From contig CM052357.1 of the NCBI GenBank assembly GCA_028551475.1, positions 3,596,001-3,660,000 of the forward strand: a DNA stretch of 64,000 bases, written 5' to 3'. Source of the stretch: Casuarina equisetifolia (Eukaryota; Streptophyta; Magnoliopsida; Fagales; Casuarinaceae). Made by a program: the position numbers and the translations under genes. The notes beneath the pieces were generated by a model. It was not told the DNA's origin and made no database searches. It saw only the letters and a program-made list of their open reading frames with translations. Below, in pieces: positions 10,401 through 21,916 of the stretch. Every line of letters starts with the position of its first letter. Within the stretch, counting starts at the first letter, position 1.

Positions 10401-11580
10401 TGGAGAAGGGTTATAATATTAATAGAATAGTGGATGTTTAAGAATGACTATGAAAGCTGATATCATCTCCTGTTTGTAATGATCAGTTTCCGATCCTTAG
10501 TCAAGAAACTCTGAATTAGTTTAGAATTGCTTTCTATGATAATTTTCTTGAATCATAAAGTTTCGATGGTTAGTGCTTCTTAGATGTAGAAGCTTTCTCC
10601 TCTTACAAGCCTACATATTGGTAGCATATTAAATATTAACCTTTCTTGTTTCATAGATGTGAGGTGTTCTCCTTTCTTACAAATTAATTTTTAAGGGGGA
10701 GATAAGTCTGTTAAATATAACTAGCTTTGATCAATTGGTAGAGATTTTCTAACTTAAGATCCAACTAAAATGGAGGAAAAAATAAGGTTTATGTTATGTC
10801 AAATGTAGAAGTAATGACAAAAGGAATAAATAAAGAAATACTCCAATCCACATCAGCACATCATTTCTACAAAACCTTATATTAAATTAGTTTCTAATGA
10901 CACAAAGAACTAATCACCCTTTAAATTTCAATAATAAAAACCTATATCTTTTACATTTTATGAAGTATTCTTCAAACAAACTTGTGTGCAAACATGAATC
11001 CTATACTTGAAATGACTCCTACATATAAGAACTTTTCAATTATTAAGTTAGCTTTTAACTTGTGCTTTTGAGTCATCTCACATGACATGAGAATCTAAGT
11101 TAACTTAACTTCACTCTATACGACCTTAAGTCTAATGATACTTCATTTACAAGAAAGTGTATTCATGACAAAAGTCTCATAATAAAAAATAAGATCTCTA
11201 GGATGATATTTGGATAAAAGAGTAAATTTTTAACTCTTAAGCTTACTTTTGATTTAAACCTCTACGTTATGTAATATAATATTTAAGCCTAAGTTAATTT
11301 CCTTCAACTTTTATTTAGCTTTGAGCTCATTAGATATCCCTGATGTATAGGAGCATCTATTTCACCTTGTTTAACTTTGCATCTAAAATATACTTGGTGT
11401 ATAAGTGTTGAGGGCCACACTCTCACATGAAGAAAAAAAAAGTTATTAGATAATGTTTAAATGTAAAAATTATTTTGCTCATTTTTTAGCTAACTTTTAG
11501 GCTAGATTTTTGAATTTTAAAATGATATTAGAGTCCTAATATCAAGCATGCAACAAATTTCACCCACCTCCATGATAATA
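9773..11580. other. Intergenic
   Basis: No gene recognised. It includes a (GA)n microsatellite at 10364-10397. A 75-codon ORF at 10098-10325 is lysine/arginine-rich and starts in ordinary DNA; I do not support it as a gene. Confidence 0.4.
10364..10397. repeat. (GA)n microsatellite
   Basis: About 17 GA units. Confidence 0.95.
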
Positions 11581-11715
11581 AAGTACTTTATATGACATTC
11601 TTGCTTTCTTAAGGTATTTTAATTTACTTTATCCTTTTGAAACCAAAGTCTCATTTAGGACATTACATAATTTATGCTTTACCTCACTAAATACACAAAC
11701 TTTACTCATACTTAA

Positions 11716-11806
11716 ACGACATATGGGTTACATACACTAGCTAAAACAATATATAGGTTACATACAGTTGCTAAAATGTCATGTGGGTTATACACACCTA
11801 CTAAAA
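11716..11806 (+). repeat. Short tandem repeat, about 41-bp unit
   Basis: Roughly two and a half degenerate copies of a unit containing ATGGGTTACATACA and GCTAAAA lie inside the larger array. Confidence 0.6.
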
Positions 11807-12191
11807 CACCCCCAAGAAAAAGAAATTTTAAGTTGATCCATATTTTAATACTAATTGTTACAATGAGTAAACATTCAATAATTCCTACATATAATATCAT
11901 TTGCGGCATTCTACAATGAAAAGTCACAAACTTGTATATAAATTGATTCTCATTCTAACCCTTATTAAGATGTGTTTTTCAATCCTATTAAGCACAACAA
12001 CCCTCTTCACCTATCTCTAAAGGGGTATGTTTGAAAGCTCCATGAAAACAAAAAGTTTTATATGACATTCCAAAACCTTGCTTTTTTTAGATATTTTAAT
12101 TTATTATATCCTGCTAAACCAAAGTCTCATTTAGCATATCACATAATTTTTGTTTTGCCTCAATACAAAGATAATAGCTTGACTCATGGTA

Positions 12192-12273
12192 AAATGACAA
12201 GTAGATTAGATATACTTACTACAATGACAAGTAGATTAGATATACTTACTACAATGACAAGTAGATATACCTA
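12192..12273 (+). repeat. 30-bp minisatellite
   Basis: Two identical units and a partial third, each containing aatgacaagtagattagata followed by tacttacta. The near identity indicates a recent expansion within the older array. Confidence 0.9.
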
Positions 12274-12825
12274 CTATTAGGATAAAAAAAAAAAAAAAGT
12301 CTTTTAGTCACATTAAGCATGACAATTTTTTTCACCTATCTCATAAGGGGTACCCCTTTTAAGCTTTTTGAAAATACAGTTTTTTATATGACATTCTAAG
12401 AGCCTACTTCTTACAACCATTATTTTAATTTACATTAGCCAAAGTTTCATTTAAAGCATTACATAATTTATAAAATTGCCTAAATAAAATATAGTTTTGG
12501 TATCAACAAGGATAATTTGAAAAATTATTTTTACTCAAAGTGAAATCCAACATCATATTAGAGAATAAATGAAACATTGCCATGAATAATTAAAACAACT
12601 AATGAAAAAAATTTAACTGTAAAACTTTTTAAGATTTCTTTTTGAAGTTACATTTATTATATATAAGTTGAATATAATAGAAGACGATTTCAAAACAAAG
12701 TTAATAATTCTCTTAAGTTTACATTGTTATTCTTTAGAATTTTCTCCTTATGCTTTGTTCATTATATTCAAATTTTCTAATGATTATCAACTTAAAAATA
12801 TATCTAACAATTTTCAAGTCAATAA

Positions 12826-13030
12826 ATAGATTCTACGAAAAGCTGAACAGTTACATGAAACTGAGAATGTATCATACACAAGCAGTCCAGTAGATACAGC
12901 AAGACATACGACAACCTTACCAGAGCATCAACTCAAGATCCTAATCAAGATTAGGCAAAATGACTTCCAACTTGACTGCCAAAGGAAAGATGTTAATAAT
13001 TTGATAAATGATGAACCGCAAACCCAATAA
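12826..13030 (+). other. Open plus-strand stretch opposite the DUF1365 3' region
   Basis: About 66 codons without a stop (LRKAEQLHETENV ... LPEHQLKILIKIRQND) with no ATG, just beyond the DUF1365 stop codon on the other strand. Could be chance or part of the same foreign fragment as the ORF at 13988-14502. Not recognised. Confidence 0.2.
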
Positions 13031-13134
13031 TTGGAAAGAAAAATGAAGATTTGCAATGAATTCTGTGAAAGCATTAGTTCAAGTGAAAGCCTAGAATTGA
13101 GATCCTTTTCGTTTAATCAGCTCTTCATCAATAT

Positions 13135-16100
13135 TCAAGACCAAGGCCACTTAGCCTCTCTCCATGTGAATTGACGAATCTTGCAATCTGTATCAGGCAA
13201 ATATCCTCGACCATTTCCTTGAGCTTGAAGACATTCATCCTCTTCTGATGCAATTGCTGGACAGCATTGAAGTTTTTGATCACGTATGGCAGCTTTCTTC
13301 CTGTATGCAGGGGTAGTGTCCCTTGGATGTTGGATAAATGGTACATTTTTCCACCATAGCTTAAAAGCCTGGAGAAAAAACACAGTTTAGGATAATGATA
13401 GTTAACTCAATGCAAAGGCATCTTATATTGGATTTTATGTAACATGAGTTTATACAGACATGAAGAGGCAAGAAGGCATGCGTCTTAAAAAACGCTGAAA
13501 ATCAGCATATGTCGTAAAACAGTCAAAATCATCCATCAAATGAATCACTTAACGTAACCAGGAGTTTTGAATTACGGAAGAATTTTCGTAGCAACTATTT
13601 ATTTCCAAAGAAATGGATCGGTGAATTCCATGGAAACACGAGAAGAACAGGAAAGAAAACAAACAGAAAAGACCAAAAACGAAAAAATAGAGAGAGAGAG
13701 AGGGAAAAGAAGCCAAGCACACATATCAATACAGGGGAGTCAATTTCAACTGAATGAAGCATCTTAAATCAAGGACAAATCATTTAGAATCTGAGTAAGA
13801 ATCTTCACATCAGGCAAAGAAATTACAGGTAAGAATGAATCAGATGGGCAGCTCCTGTGATGTTAAAGAAATCTTATGATCTAAAGACCGATGAATTACT
13901 CACTATCCACTTCAAATTTTATTGACTTTAGGGTCATATCAGAGAATGTCAAGAATAAAACTATCACCAGTGCGTATTGAGCTACAGAAGCCAGTCCTCC
14001 ACTGCAACTGTTCGGAAATGCAATACCAGCACCAAACTCTCTACCTTATCAGGAGATACAAACAGTAGGATACCGTGCCTCACCCATGCAACGCTACCTC
14101 ACCTGTAAGACAGCTCATCTTTACCCTAGTCCTGATCTGATGCAGCGCACTGCAGCACACAGCCTCTACACTACTTATAATCACGTGGCATCAGATCATG
14201 GAGCATTCACAGTGAGTCACAAACCCCCAGTGGAACCACGGTACAACTCAGCCTTCATAAGGTATTATCATCAAAATGACAGGAAGGCACTTAACCAAGG
14301 AGCACATGCTCTAGCCACGTCAAGTGAGTCCAGCAATCAAACTTATGATGGCATGAAATGGTCCCTAGGAGAAACAAGTAACCGGAACATGAATGATCCA
14401 GCCACTCATCTCACAGTAGGAAAGGTTGCTACGGCTCTAGGAGTTCCACGTAATCCTCCAAATGTCTATGATATGCTGCATAAGAAACAACCTTATGCTT
14501 GACATGATTGCCTGACAAGCTTGGTTCCTGAAGTCCAAATATCAATCACTCTCAAAGGTGAAGAAAATCTCTTGAGGTACAGCTCAAATTAAGGTGAAAA
14601 AAGATTCATGTTGCCACCTTAAGTAGTTCTTGTTAAAGTCTATCTAATTTGAGTAAAAAGTACTAAAACAAAGATCAAAAAAGAATTTCCCGATTAGACT
14701 TACATTCCAGTATATCCACACTGCAACTTTGTGAGGCATCAACCAGAAGAACATAGCATGATCAGATACTAATGACGAGGGCACTCTTTTAGCTTTCAAG
14801 GTAGCTACGAAATAGTCACCAAGGTCTGGGTGTTGAACAGAAATTGACACATATAGATTATCTCCAGGAGCATTTGCTCTGATATTCCATGTTCCAAGCA
14901 TATCCTGCACTAGTTTTACCAAACCATTACTCAAAAGACCAAAGATCTCTGTCCATATCAAAAAACATTGGATAAATACAGCACATTAAGGTTGTTCATA
15001 AAGATTTAAGAAAAGAACTGGCAAATAATAGGCCAAGTTATAGCATCACTCGTCATTAATTCTCGTTTTTACTAATCAACCCAGCTCCGAGATATAATGA
15101 CATTCTGATTCTGAAGCCAGAATGTTTCCTTCTTTTTATTCAGTCAGAAGACAACAGAATGCTGAATTTATAGTATGCCTTGTGACTTTCTTTTTCCTTT
15201 TGGCTGAATCACAGGTATAAGTCTTTCAATATACCGTACTTGATCCATTTTTCTGCTAAGAGGCCTCGTTCACCATGGGCATGTATAGATCACAGGGAAG
15301 CTGGTTAACTCTGGATTCCAGTGTTCTACAGGAAGTCCCATAAGTGGCACTACAATAGCCATTTAGTGGAAAGTAACTCAGGTTTTTACAGAATGTTAGC
15401 ATATTAACCATAACCAAGCAGGCCAACTAAGATTATCTCCAAAAGGGCATACAAGAAACCCATCTCAGTGCAGAAAAACTCAATTACGAATTTAACCACT
15501 TCATGGAAACAAAAAGGTCTACCAGTTCCAACGTGAAGGTCCCAAACTCCAGTTTTTCTCAAATGCAGAACAACCTACATAAGATTTAGTAAATTGTTCC
15601 TGAAGTAGAATGGCATAGTAAACTTATATGTATAACTTCCAATAAGAAAGATTCATGCTGGGTAAAAAATTCATATTCAAATGCCATCTTATTCAACTGC
15701 GGGAAAAGTAGTAATACACGGGACAAACAAAAGGTGCAACAAACTGATGGCCCGTTCAATATAAAACTTTTCCACCACCTTCAAAAGCACTACACGAATA
15801 GGATGAAGAAAGTTGAAAGAAAAAGGACTTCATTAATAAATTGGCCATTCGCCAATATAATATCAAGATATGATTACTACCCACAATCAAGTATCAACAT
15901 CAGATAGCACTCTCATTTCACATTGCATTTTCAAATACATAGGACTGTTTGACATATTAAAGGGGAAAAGAGTTCTTTTTTCTTGAGCATATGATGGATG
16001 CGGAGAAACAACTAAAAATAGGATGTTAGAAGTTTGTTGTAGAAAGCATCAACTTGAGAAATGAAAATTATGGATTGCCACACTTATCTCATGGGAGGGG

Positions 16101-17789
16101 AGAAAATAGATATATCAAATAACAAAGAAATAAGAGATAACGGTAAATCAATTCCAATCTCCAAGATTAGAAAGGAATGTATAATCATGTACATTCACAA
16201 GTTATGAACTTCTGTAATAGGGAAAAAGGAAAGCAAAGACACTTGGACGTACAAGAGAATATCAATTTCTAAAACATACCATAAATGGACTGACATGTAA
16301 TGGCTTTGCCACTAAATCAGAATCTGGATTGAAAACAAACAATACTCGTTCACCCCATGGTGTGTTTGTTACCTATAATAAGAAATAACCAATAACATCA
16401 GCCTATCAACAGAAAAAGCTTCAAGAAAAATAAATTAATATCCAATGATAAATAAGAAGGAAAAAAGAACTATTCTCATAAAAATATGACAATTAAATAT
16501 CCGTACTATCTGATAGATAAAACAAGACATACAATCAGATGGATAAAACAATACATGCAGATTCTGGGTTGAAACCAATTTCAGGAAATGTACCTCGTCA
16601 TATTTAGCTTAAGGAGAAATTTTTAGAAGGAAATTTTTTCTTACTACTGAGGAAAAAAGGGGTACATGTGTGTGTGCATGTTGAAGCTTTTAATAGGAAG
16701 ATGTTGAAACAATATTTTAACAAATCTAGAAAATATCCACTGAGATTTCACCCACAAATAAGTTCCATTACTTTGCAAAGAAAGAGACTCCAATATTGAT
16801 AATATGATCAAATTTAGAGGTAATATGAAAAGCTACAGACAGATAATTAATTTTTAAAAGCTCATATATTTTGGAAAAGTCCAAAATGGAAAGTGCCCAA
16901 GATATACTGAATCAAAGGAAGAACGAAGTAATCTCTAGATATATAGGATAACACAAATCTAGGATGTACCAAACCACATGAAAGTTGATTTATTAAAACC
17001 AAAACCAGGACAAAGGGTGGCTCGCATTACTGAGTTCATGCACAATATTCGAACTTTCAACTCAGTGTTTGTATCAATTGCATTTTACTGTATCTGGAAC
17101 CATCATTTAGCAAAACAGAACAACAACAAACACCAATCTCTATCGTTATCTTTTCTCTCTTTTTTCTCGAAGGAATATCAAAGCCAATAAGTTTAAGGTA
17201 GAAATCAAAGCCCTTTGAAGTACCATAATAATCAAACACCTACCTCAGCAATGCACTTCTTCAAACACTGAGTAGAGCCTTCGGCTTCATAGCAGTAATA
17301 CAAGCTTAAAGGATTTTGCTCATATCCCACGCTGGGGGGTATTGTCAAGAGCAAACTGCATCAGAAGGACAAGAAACATGCCAAAATTTAAGCTGTAAAC
17401 AACCACAATAAAACCCGAAACAAATTAAGAATCAGGGTAATGACTGAGATTGCACACATAGGTCCGGAGGTTGCCGCAATTCGGCGAGCTTCGTCGGCGG
17501 ACAGGTGGTCCGGAGGCGCATGAAGCGTGTGATCGAGTTCAAAAAGTGCGTAGCGTATGGAGTAACGGAAGGAGTGATGGACGGGCCGGCGGCGCTCATG
17601 CCAGACGGTGCCTTCATAAAGAGACACAGCCTCTGTTTTGGTGGCGGAGGATAAGGTGGAGAAGGTGGAGAAGGCGGCGCGTGAAGACCATTTCCGGGAA
17701 AGAAGAGTGCGGAAGAGGAGGAGGAGCGACAGAGCTAAGGATAAGACGGTGTTGTAGATTACAGAACACAAGAGATAGAGCACTTCCAT
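13135..17789 (-). CDS. DUF1365 family protein, five exons
   Basis: Exons on the minus strand are 17789-17458, 17355-17244, 16372-16280, 14904-14704 and 13368-13135. They join with GT..AG junctions into 323 aa with no frame break. The protein starts MEVLYLLCSV and has one hydrophobic segment at about residues 3-30, probably a membrane anchor or signal anchor. The DUF1365 (PF07103) domain fills most of the rest: SLYEGTVWHERRRPVHH at 56-72, IPPSVGYEQNPLSLYYCY at 116-132, VTNTPWGERVLFVFNP at 149-164, and a second hydrophobic stretch FFWLMPHKVAVWIYW at 231-245. It ends REAKWPWS. The biochemical role of the family is unknown; bacterial members often sit beside cyclopropane-fatty-acid synthase and amine-oxidase-like genes, which only hints at lipid metabolism. 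The length matches what I know of plant homologues. The start was chosen because upstream residues in the same frame (from 17831) are not family-like. The last intron holds an opposing ORF, described separately. Confidence 0.92.
13988..14502 (+). pseudogene. Unrecognised plus-strand coding-like segment inside DUF1365 intron 4
   Basis: A 138-codon ATG ORF starts at 14086. The frame is open back to 13981, and an acceptor-like TTGAGCTACAG precedes 13988. A consensus donor (ATTACAG/GTAAGAA, junction near 13828) lies just upstream in a compatible phase, so this may be a terminal exon. The translated text (QLFGNAIPAPNSLPYQEIQ, SHKPPVEPRYNSAFIRYYH, NPPNVYDMLHKKQPYA) is balanced and of low repetitiveness, unlike a chance ORF in AT-rich intron DNA. 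I do not recognise the family. It could be a gene fragment carried in by a transposable element or the last exon of a nested gene. Confidence 0.4.
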
Positions 17790-17835
17790 TGGCTCTCGTT
17801 GACTGTGTGGCTGTTTTTGGTAGCCGATCATCCTT

Positions 17836-18603
17836 TTACCAAATTTTGATCAGAAATTTACGAAAATGACTAATTTTTTATATAGATTAGGAAATTATTT
17901 TTGTTAAATAAAATATGTACGATTTTTTCATAAATTCTTCAACCTAAAAATTAGCTCAAAGGAATACTTATCGTTAATCAGCTACACTCATTTATTTCTT
18001 CATAATATAAGATTGAATTTTTAAACTGCAACATGTCTTACTATTATAATCTTTATCTCTTCAAAGTTGACTCACAATTCCCAACAAATTTTAACTTTGA
18101 ATGATACTTTTATCCAACATTTCTATTGAACTTTTATATCTTTTTTTAGCTTTTTTAGTTTTAAGAATGATATACTCTTGTAATATTTAAATTTGACAAG
18201 TTTATATTAAAATTAAAAACTCTACAAATTTTTCGTCACAAGAAAAAAATGCTTCCATATACTTACTTAAATCAATGAGTAATACATAAATAGATTAAAT
18301 TACTACTTCACAAGTAAAGACCTATCTTATTCATTAGAAGTTAGAAGTTATTAGTTGATTAAAATTACCTAGATGTTTTTTTTTAACATGTAGATTTTGC
18401 GGAACTTAATAAGTCTTGTGTTAGAAGAAGCTTCTAGAATGGACGAAGCCTGGTAATTGGAATGGAACATAAGATAAAAATATGATTGAAACCTTGGTAA
18501 TTTTTGGCTACGAACTATTTAAAAGAGCAGATAAGGCCGTGCATGAGTTTAGATCTTACTTTTTAATTATTATCTATATTGATAGTAGGCAGTATATGCC
18601 TTT
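17836..18603. other. Intergenic upstream of DUF1365
   Basis: AT-rich. A TATA-like element reads on the minus strand near 17875-17885, about 90 bases from the DUF1365 start. Nothing else recognised. Confidence 0.35.
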
Positions 18604-18673
18604 CCGTGAGCCTCTTTGCTTGTTTACAGCATTAAAATAAATCAATGATGTAAACAAGCAAAGAGGCTTGCGT
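18604..18673. repeat. Near-perfect fold-back with 20-bp stem
   Basis: The arm 18609-18628 is the exact reverse complement of 18649-18668 (20 pairs). Further pairs occur outside (18605-18606 with 18671-18672) and inside (18630-18633 with 18644-18647), giving an almost fully paired 68-base hairpin with a loop of about ten bases. It could be a small fold-back transposon, a hairpin RNA or a short miRNA-like precursor; no known mature miRNA was recognised. Confidence 0.85.
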
Positions 18674-19127
18674 AAAAACTTTAATGATCATAAAAACTTG
18701 GGAATGGAGTCCATAAAATTCTAATCGTAAGAAACAAACAGAAGTACATACTGATGGAACCATAAGCGATTGCCATATCATTCTCCTAATAAAGGGGCTT
18801 ACACCTTTTTTCAACTCGATCATGCTTGTAAGCCACATCAAAAATTGGAGTCGGAGACAAGTGGGTTGTTGCAGGATTATTAACTCTATGACGTGAATTG
18901 GTTTATTGTCTTCTCACTGAAAATATTATACACTTGATTGAAATATTTGATGCCATTGGAAATGGTTTGGTTTTCTTTATGCCAATTGATATTGCGATAA
19001 GATTCAACAATGTTTTGAAGTTATATAGTAACCTAAGTGTCATAGGCCTAGTGGGAGGCAATTTAAAGGGTTATTGACATTTATCTCATATGTTATATAG
19101 GAGTAAGGAGATTTTAGTATTTATAAT

Positions 19128-19535
19128 AGACTTCATTTTTTCACATTAAAGAGGTAAGAAAGACAATTTAGCTATATGAAGGGGATTGATTATTTCTCCC
19201 ATTATGTTGACTTTTTAGAATGAAACTTAAGCATGTAATAAGTGGTATTAAAGTCAAACTATAACTTGAGTGGGTGGCTAACTATTACCCCTTGTGTAGG
19301 GTAGGTAGTAAACTCAACTAGTGGTACTTGTAACTATTATCCTTTAGTGTGAAATAAGTAGTAAGCAGACTTTTAGTGTGGGGTAGGCAAGATACCCTAC
19401 CCTTCTTGAGGGCAACATGGACTTAGGTGAGAGAGATGTAAAAGACTTCATTTATTCTATCACATTAAAAAGATAAATAAGATGATCTAGTTATATAAAA
19501 GAGCTTGACTCTTTCATTGAGTTGACATTTTGAGA
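19128..19535 (+). repeat. Diverged direct repeat pair, period about 315 bp
   Basis: Segment 19128-19215 (AGACTTCATTT, CACATTAAA, GATAATTTAGCTATAT-like, TTGACT) recurs at 19440-19530 in the same order with substitutions. Between them the phrase GTGTAGGGTAGG/GTGTGGGGTAGG is also repeated. Confidence 0.6.
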
Positions 19536-20351
19536 TAAAATTTAGCTCATAACATTAGTATCTATAATAAGGTTAATTTTTTGGATTAGAACCCAAACTC
19601 ATAACATTAGTATCAAAAACATGTTATGAAAGAGGAATTTTAATCAATTAGGACCCAAACGAAAGTTCTTTTGAAACAAGAGGGATTGATATAGGAAGGT
19701 TTTATGCTAACTTTGCAAAAGGCTATACAAAGAACTTTAAGAGGAAAATTTGAAAAAGAAATATGTTTATTTCTCTTAGTACTTATTAAGGGGAAAACAA
19801 CAACAATTGTTACAAGATCATTGGAAGAGTAGTTTGGATATAATATGATAAGAAAATAAGACCATTATCGTTTTGTTAAATTTCTGGTCTCTTAAAAAAA
19901 TGCACAAATATCTAACAAATGACTTTTAACTTAAAGAAGGGAATATTATTTTCAAAGAAGTAAAATAATTTTTAGAACAAAACATCTAACCATTGAGAAA
20001 CTTTATACTCTAGTGGAAAATGTTTGAAAGAAGCAAGTTTTATCTCAAGAAGAACAAAGTTTACTTGCCAAAACTTCATCTCCAAAAATAACAATACTAA
20101 AAGAAAAGTATATAATTGTATGACCATTAACCAAAAAGGGTAGTTGTACACCTACCATAGGCATGAAGATGGGTGATCATGGAACAATCTCAAAGAAAAA
20201 AGAATTGATCACCTAAATAATAACTATATAACCATTTAAAGAAATGTGTAGTTGCGTTATTATCTCATAGAATTATAATAATAATAAGGTTTGCTTTTCG
20301 TTTTCTTTTTTTTATGAGATTACCAAGAATTTAATGTGTTTATTAGTTTAC
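19536..20351. other. Intergenic
   Basis: AT-rich with no gene recognised. Some open text near 19985-20140 is interrupted by stops and was not assigned. Confidence 0.35.
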
Positions 20352-20500
20352 CTGTTGACGTTAACGAGTTGCTCGTTGGGTTCGGTCGAGGTAGGCCGAC
20401 AAGAATGAACCTCAAATAAACAATCTTGTCGTGAACCACCCGAGAAGCTAAAATTCCTCTCGCCATTTTCTGTGGCACAGAATGAAATATTTTTAGGGGT
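20352..20500 (-). pseudogene. Orphan exon-like segment
   Basis: A 149-bp minus-strand stretch is bounded by an acceptor-like GGCTGAGCAG (ending at 20501) and a donor AG/GTAAAC (20351-20346). It is open in one frame (TPKNISFCATENGERNFSFS ... VHSCRPTSTEPNEQLV) and is markedly richer in G and C than the DNA on both sides. No partner exon was found nearby and I do not recognise a family. The most likely explanation is a relic of a lost gene or a captured exon. Confidence 0.35.
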
Positions 20501-20864
20501 CTGCTCAGCCAAAATGAGATGAAAAAAAAAATTAATGAAAGAAACTTAGGTATCACTCATGAGGCGAAAACAAAGAAAAAAAATGAACAACAATTTCTGA
20601 TTTTTTATATTAATAGTTGTATTTTTAAGATTATATTCACCAATTTAATTTGTCACTATTGTTTTCAAATTAATTAGCTTAAGCATTCGTATTTAAGACA
20701 AGTAAATACAATTATATCAAAAAATTACACAATTTTTTATTTGAAGATAATGTAAATTTCACGTAATTTTCAGATCTATGAAATAATTTAAAATTTTTAA
20801 TTATGTAATAAATTAAGAAATTTTTTTATCATAAACATAACAATTACAAACAATAATGATTTTT

Positions 20865-21560
20865 TTTTATATCAACCACTTTAACGAAGGCAGTTTCACA
20901 ATTTTTAACACAATTTACAATCAAATTAAAAGAAGATACTACATATATGTTTATTGACTTTATCTCATCACTATTAAGCTTAATTTAGAAATTGAGTTAC
21001 AATAGTTTAGTCACGGTTGAGACAATTTCAATGATTGTTTAAGATATAATTTAAATTAAAATGAATGTTTTAAAGTGAGTTATACATTTTAACATAATAT
21101 CAGATTTAGCAGTTAAAAGAAAAAAAAATCACTTGTGAACTAGGCTTTTGTCATTTTATTTCATCACTTGTAACTTTAACTTAGAAATTGAGTTATGGTG
21201 ATTTTATCATGTTTGAGACAGTTTTAATTATTGTTAGAAATAGAAATTGAGCTCTAATGATTATTTTACATTAACAACTTTAATGAAGGAAGTTTCACAA
21301 TTTTTACACAGTATTACAATTAAATTCAAAAAAGATTCTACATCTATGTTTCTATCATATTTGGCACATTTTTAATAATTGTTTGAGATAGAAATTGAGT
21401 TATAATGATTGTTTCACGTCAATAGTTTTAATGAAAGAAATTTTATAATTTTGGAATATAAAAAAAAAGATTTTTCATCACTTGTTAATTAGGTTACATT
21501 AACAACTTTAATGAATCAAATTTGCTTACTTCTTCTAATATAGTATCAAAACAAAAGTTA
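20865..21560 (+). repeat. Array of diverged AT-rich repeat units
   Basis: Two motifs alternate through the region. One is ACTTTAAYGAAGG(C/A)AGTTTCACAATTTTT (20877, 21276, then weaker at 21425 and 21500). The other is TTTAGAAATTGAGTTA followed by GTTTGAGACARTTTYAAT (20985, 21182, 21240 and 21390). Copies differ by many substitutions and small indels, so the array is old. It abuts the promoter of the PDH gene. Confidence 0.7.
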
Positions 21561-21820
21561 AAAAGAAGAAAGACACTTTATACTTATTAGCTAGGTTTTT
21601 ATGATTTTAGATTAACATGCTTCTTAAAGGTGTGGAAGGAAGTGGTTCGATGAGCTGCGGTGTAAACAAAGTGGGCGTTGAAGGCGTGTCTCTCTGAAAT
21701 AAATCGCCCAACAACTATGAGAACTACGTAAACCAGTTCGACTCGCAACAGGCCTTTTGTTTGTTCTTCCTCAGTTTCTCCGCCCGGTTCCTTTCTCTCT
21801 CCGTTTCCCAGATTTCCTCT

Positions 21821-21827
21821 TATAAAT
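21821..21827 (+). promoter_or_regulatory. TATA box of the PDH E1-beta gene
   Basis: TATAAAT, about 95 bases before the start codon. A transcript start near 21852 would give a leader of about 65 nt that is rich in C and T, which is usual for plant housekeeping and plastid-protein genes. Confidence 0.55.
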
Positions 21828-21916
21828 TCGCATTCTCCCTTTCTCTTTGCATCTCCATTTTGCTTTCTGTTTCTGTGTCCTCTCTGTGGCCGAGTTTTGA
21901 TCTTGTCGGGGATCAA

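Larger units (their letters stand above)
11590..12490 (+). repeat. Array of three diverged repeat units
   Basis: The phrase tatatgacattc followed by tattttaattta, then CCAAAGTCTCATTTA, then CATAATTTATG-like text and a TGCCT segment occurs at about 11590-11700, 12059-12170 and 12385-12490. Spacing between copies is unequal (about 470 and 325 bp) because short tandem repeats lie between them. Probably fragments of one old repeat family; no coding potential. Confidence 0.7.

Noticed and set aside
13128-13346. 72-codon minus ORF overlapping the last DUF1365 exon
   Set aside because: It is a shifted-frame shadow of the exon at 13135-13368.
17471-17869. 132-codon plus ORF opposite DUF1365 exon 1
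   Set aside because: Arg/Gly-rich antisense shadow of a GC-rich exon.
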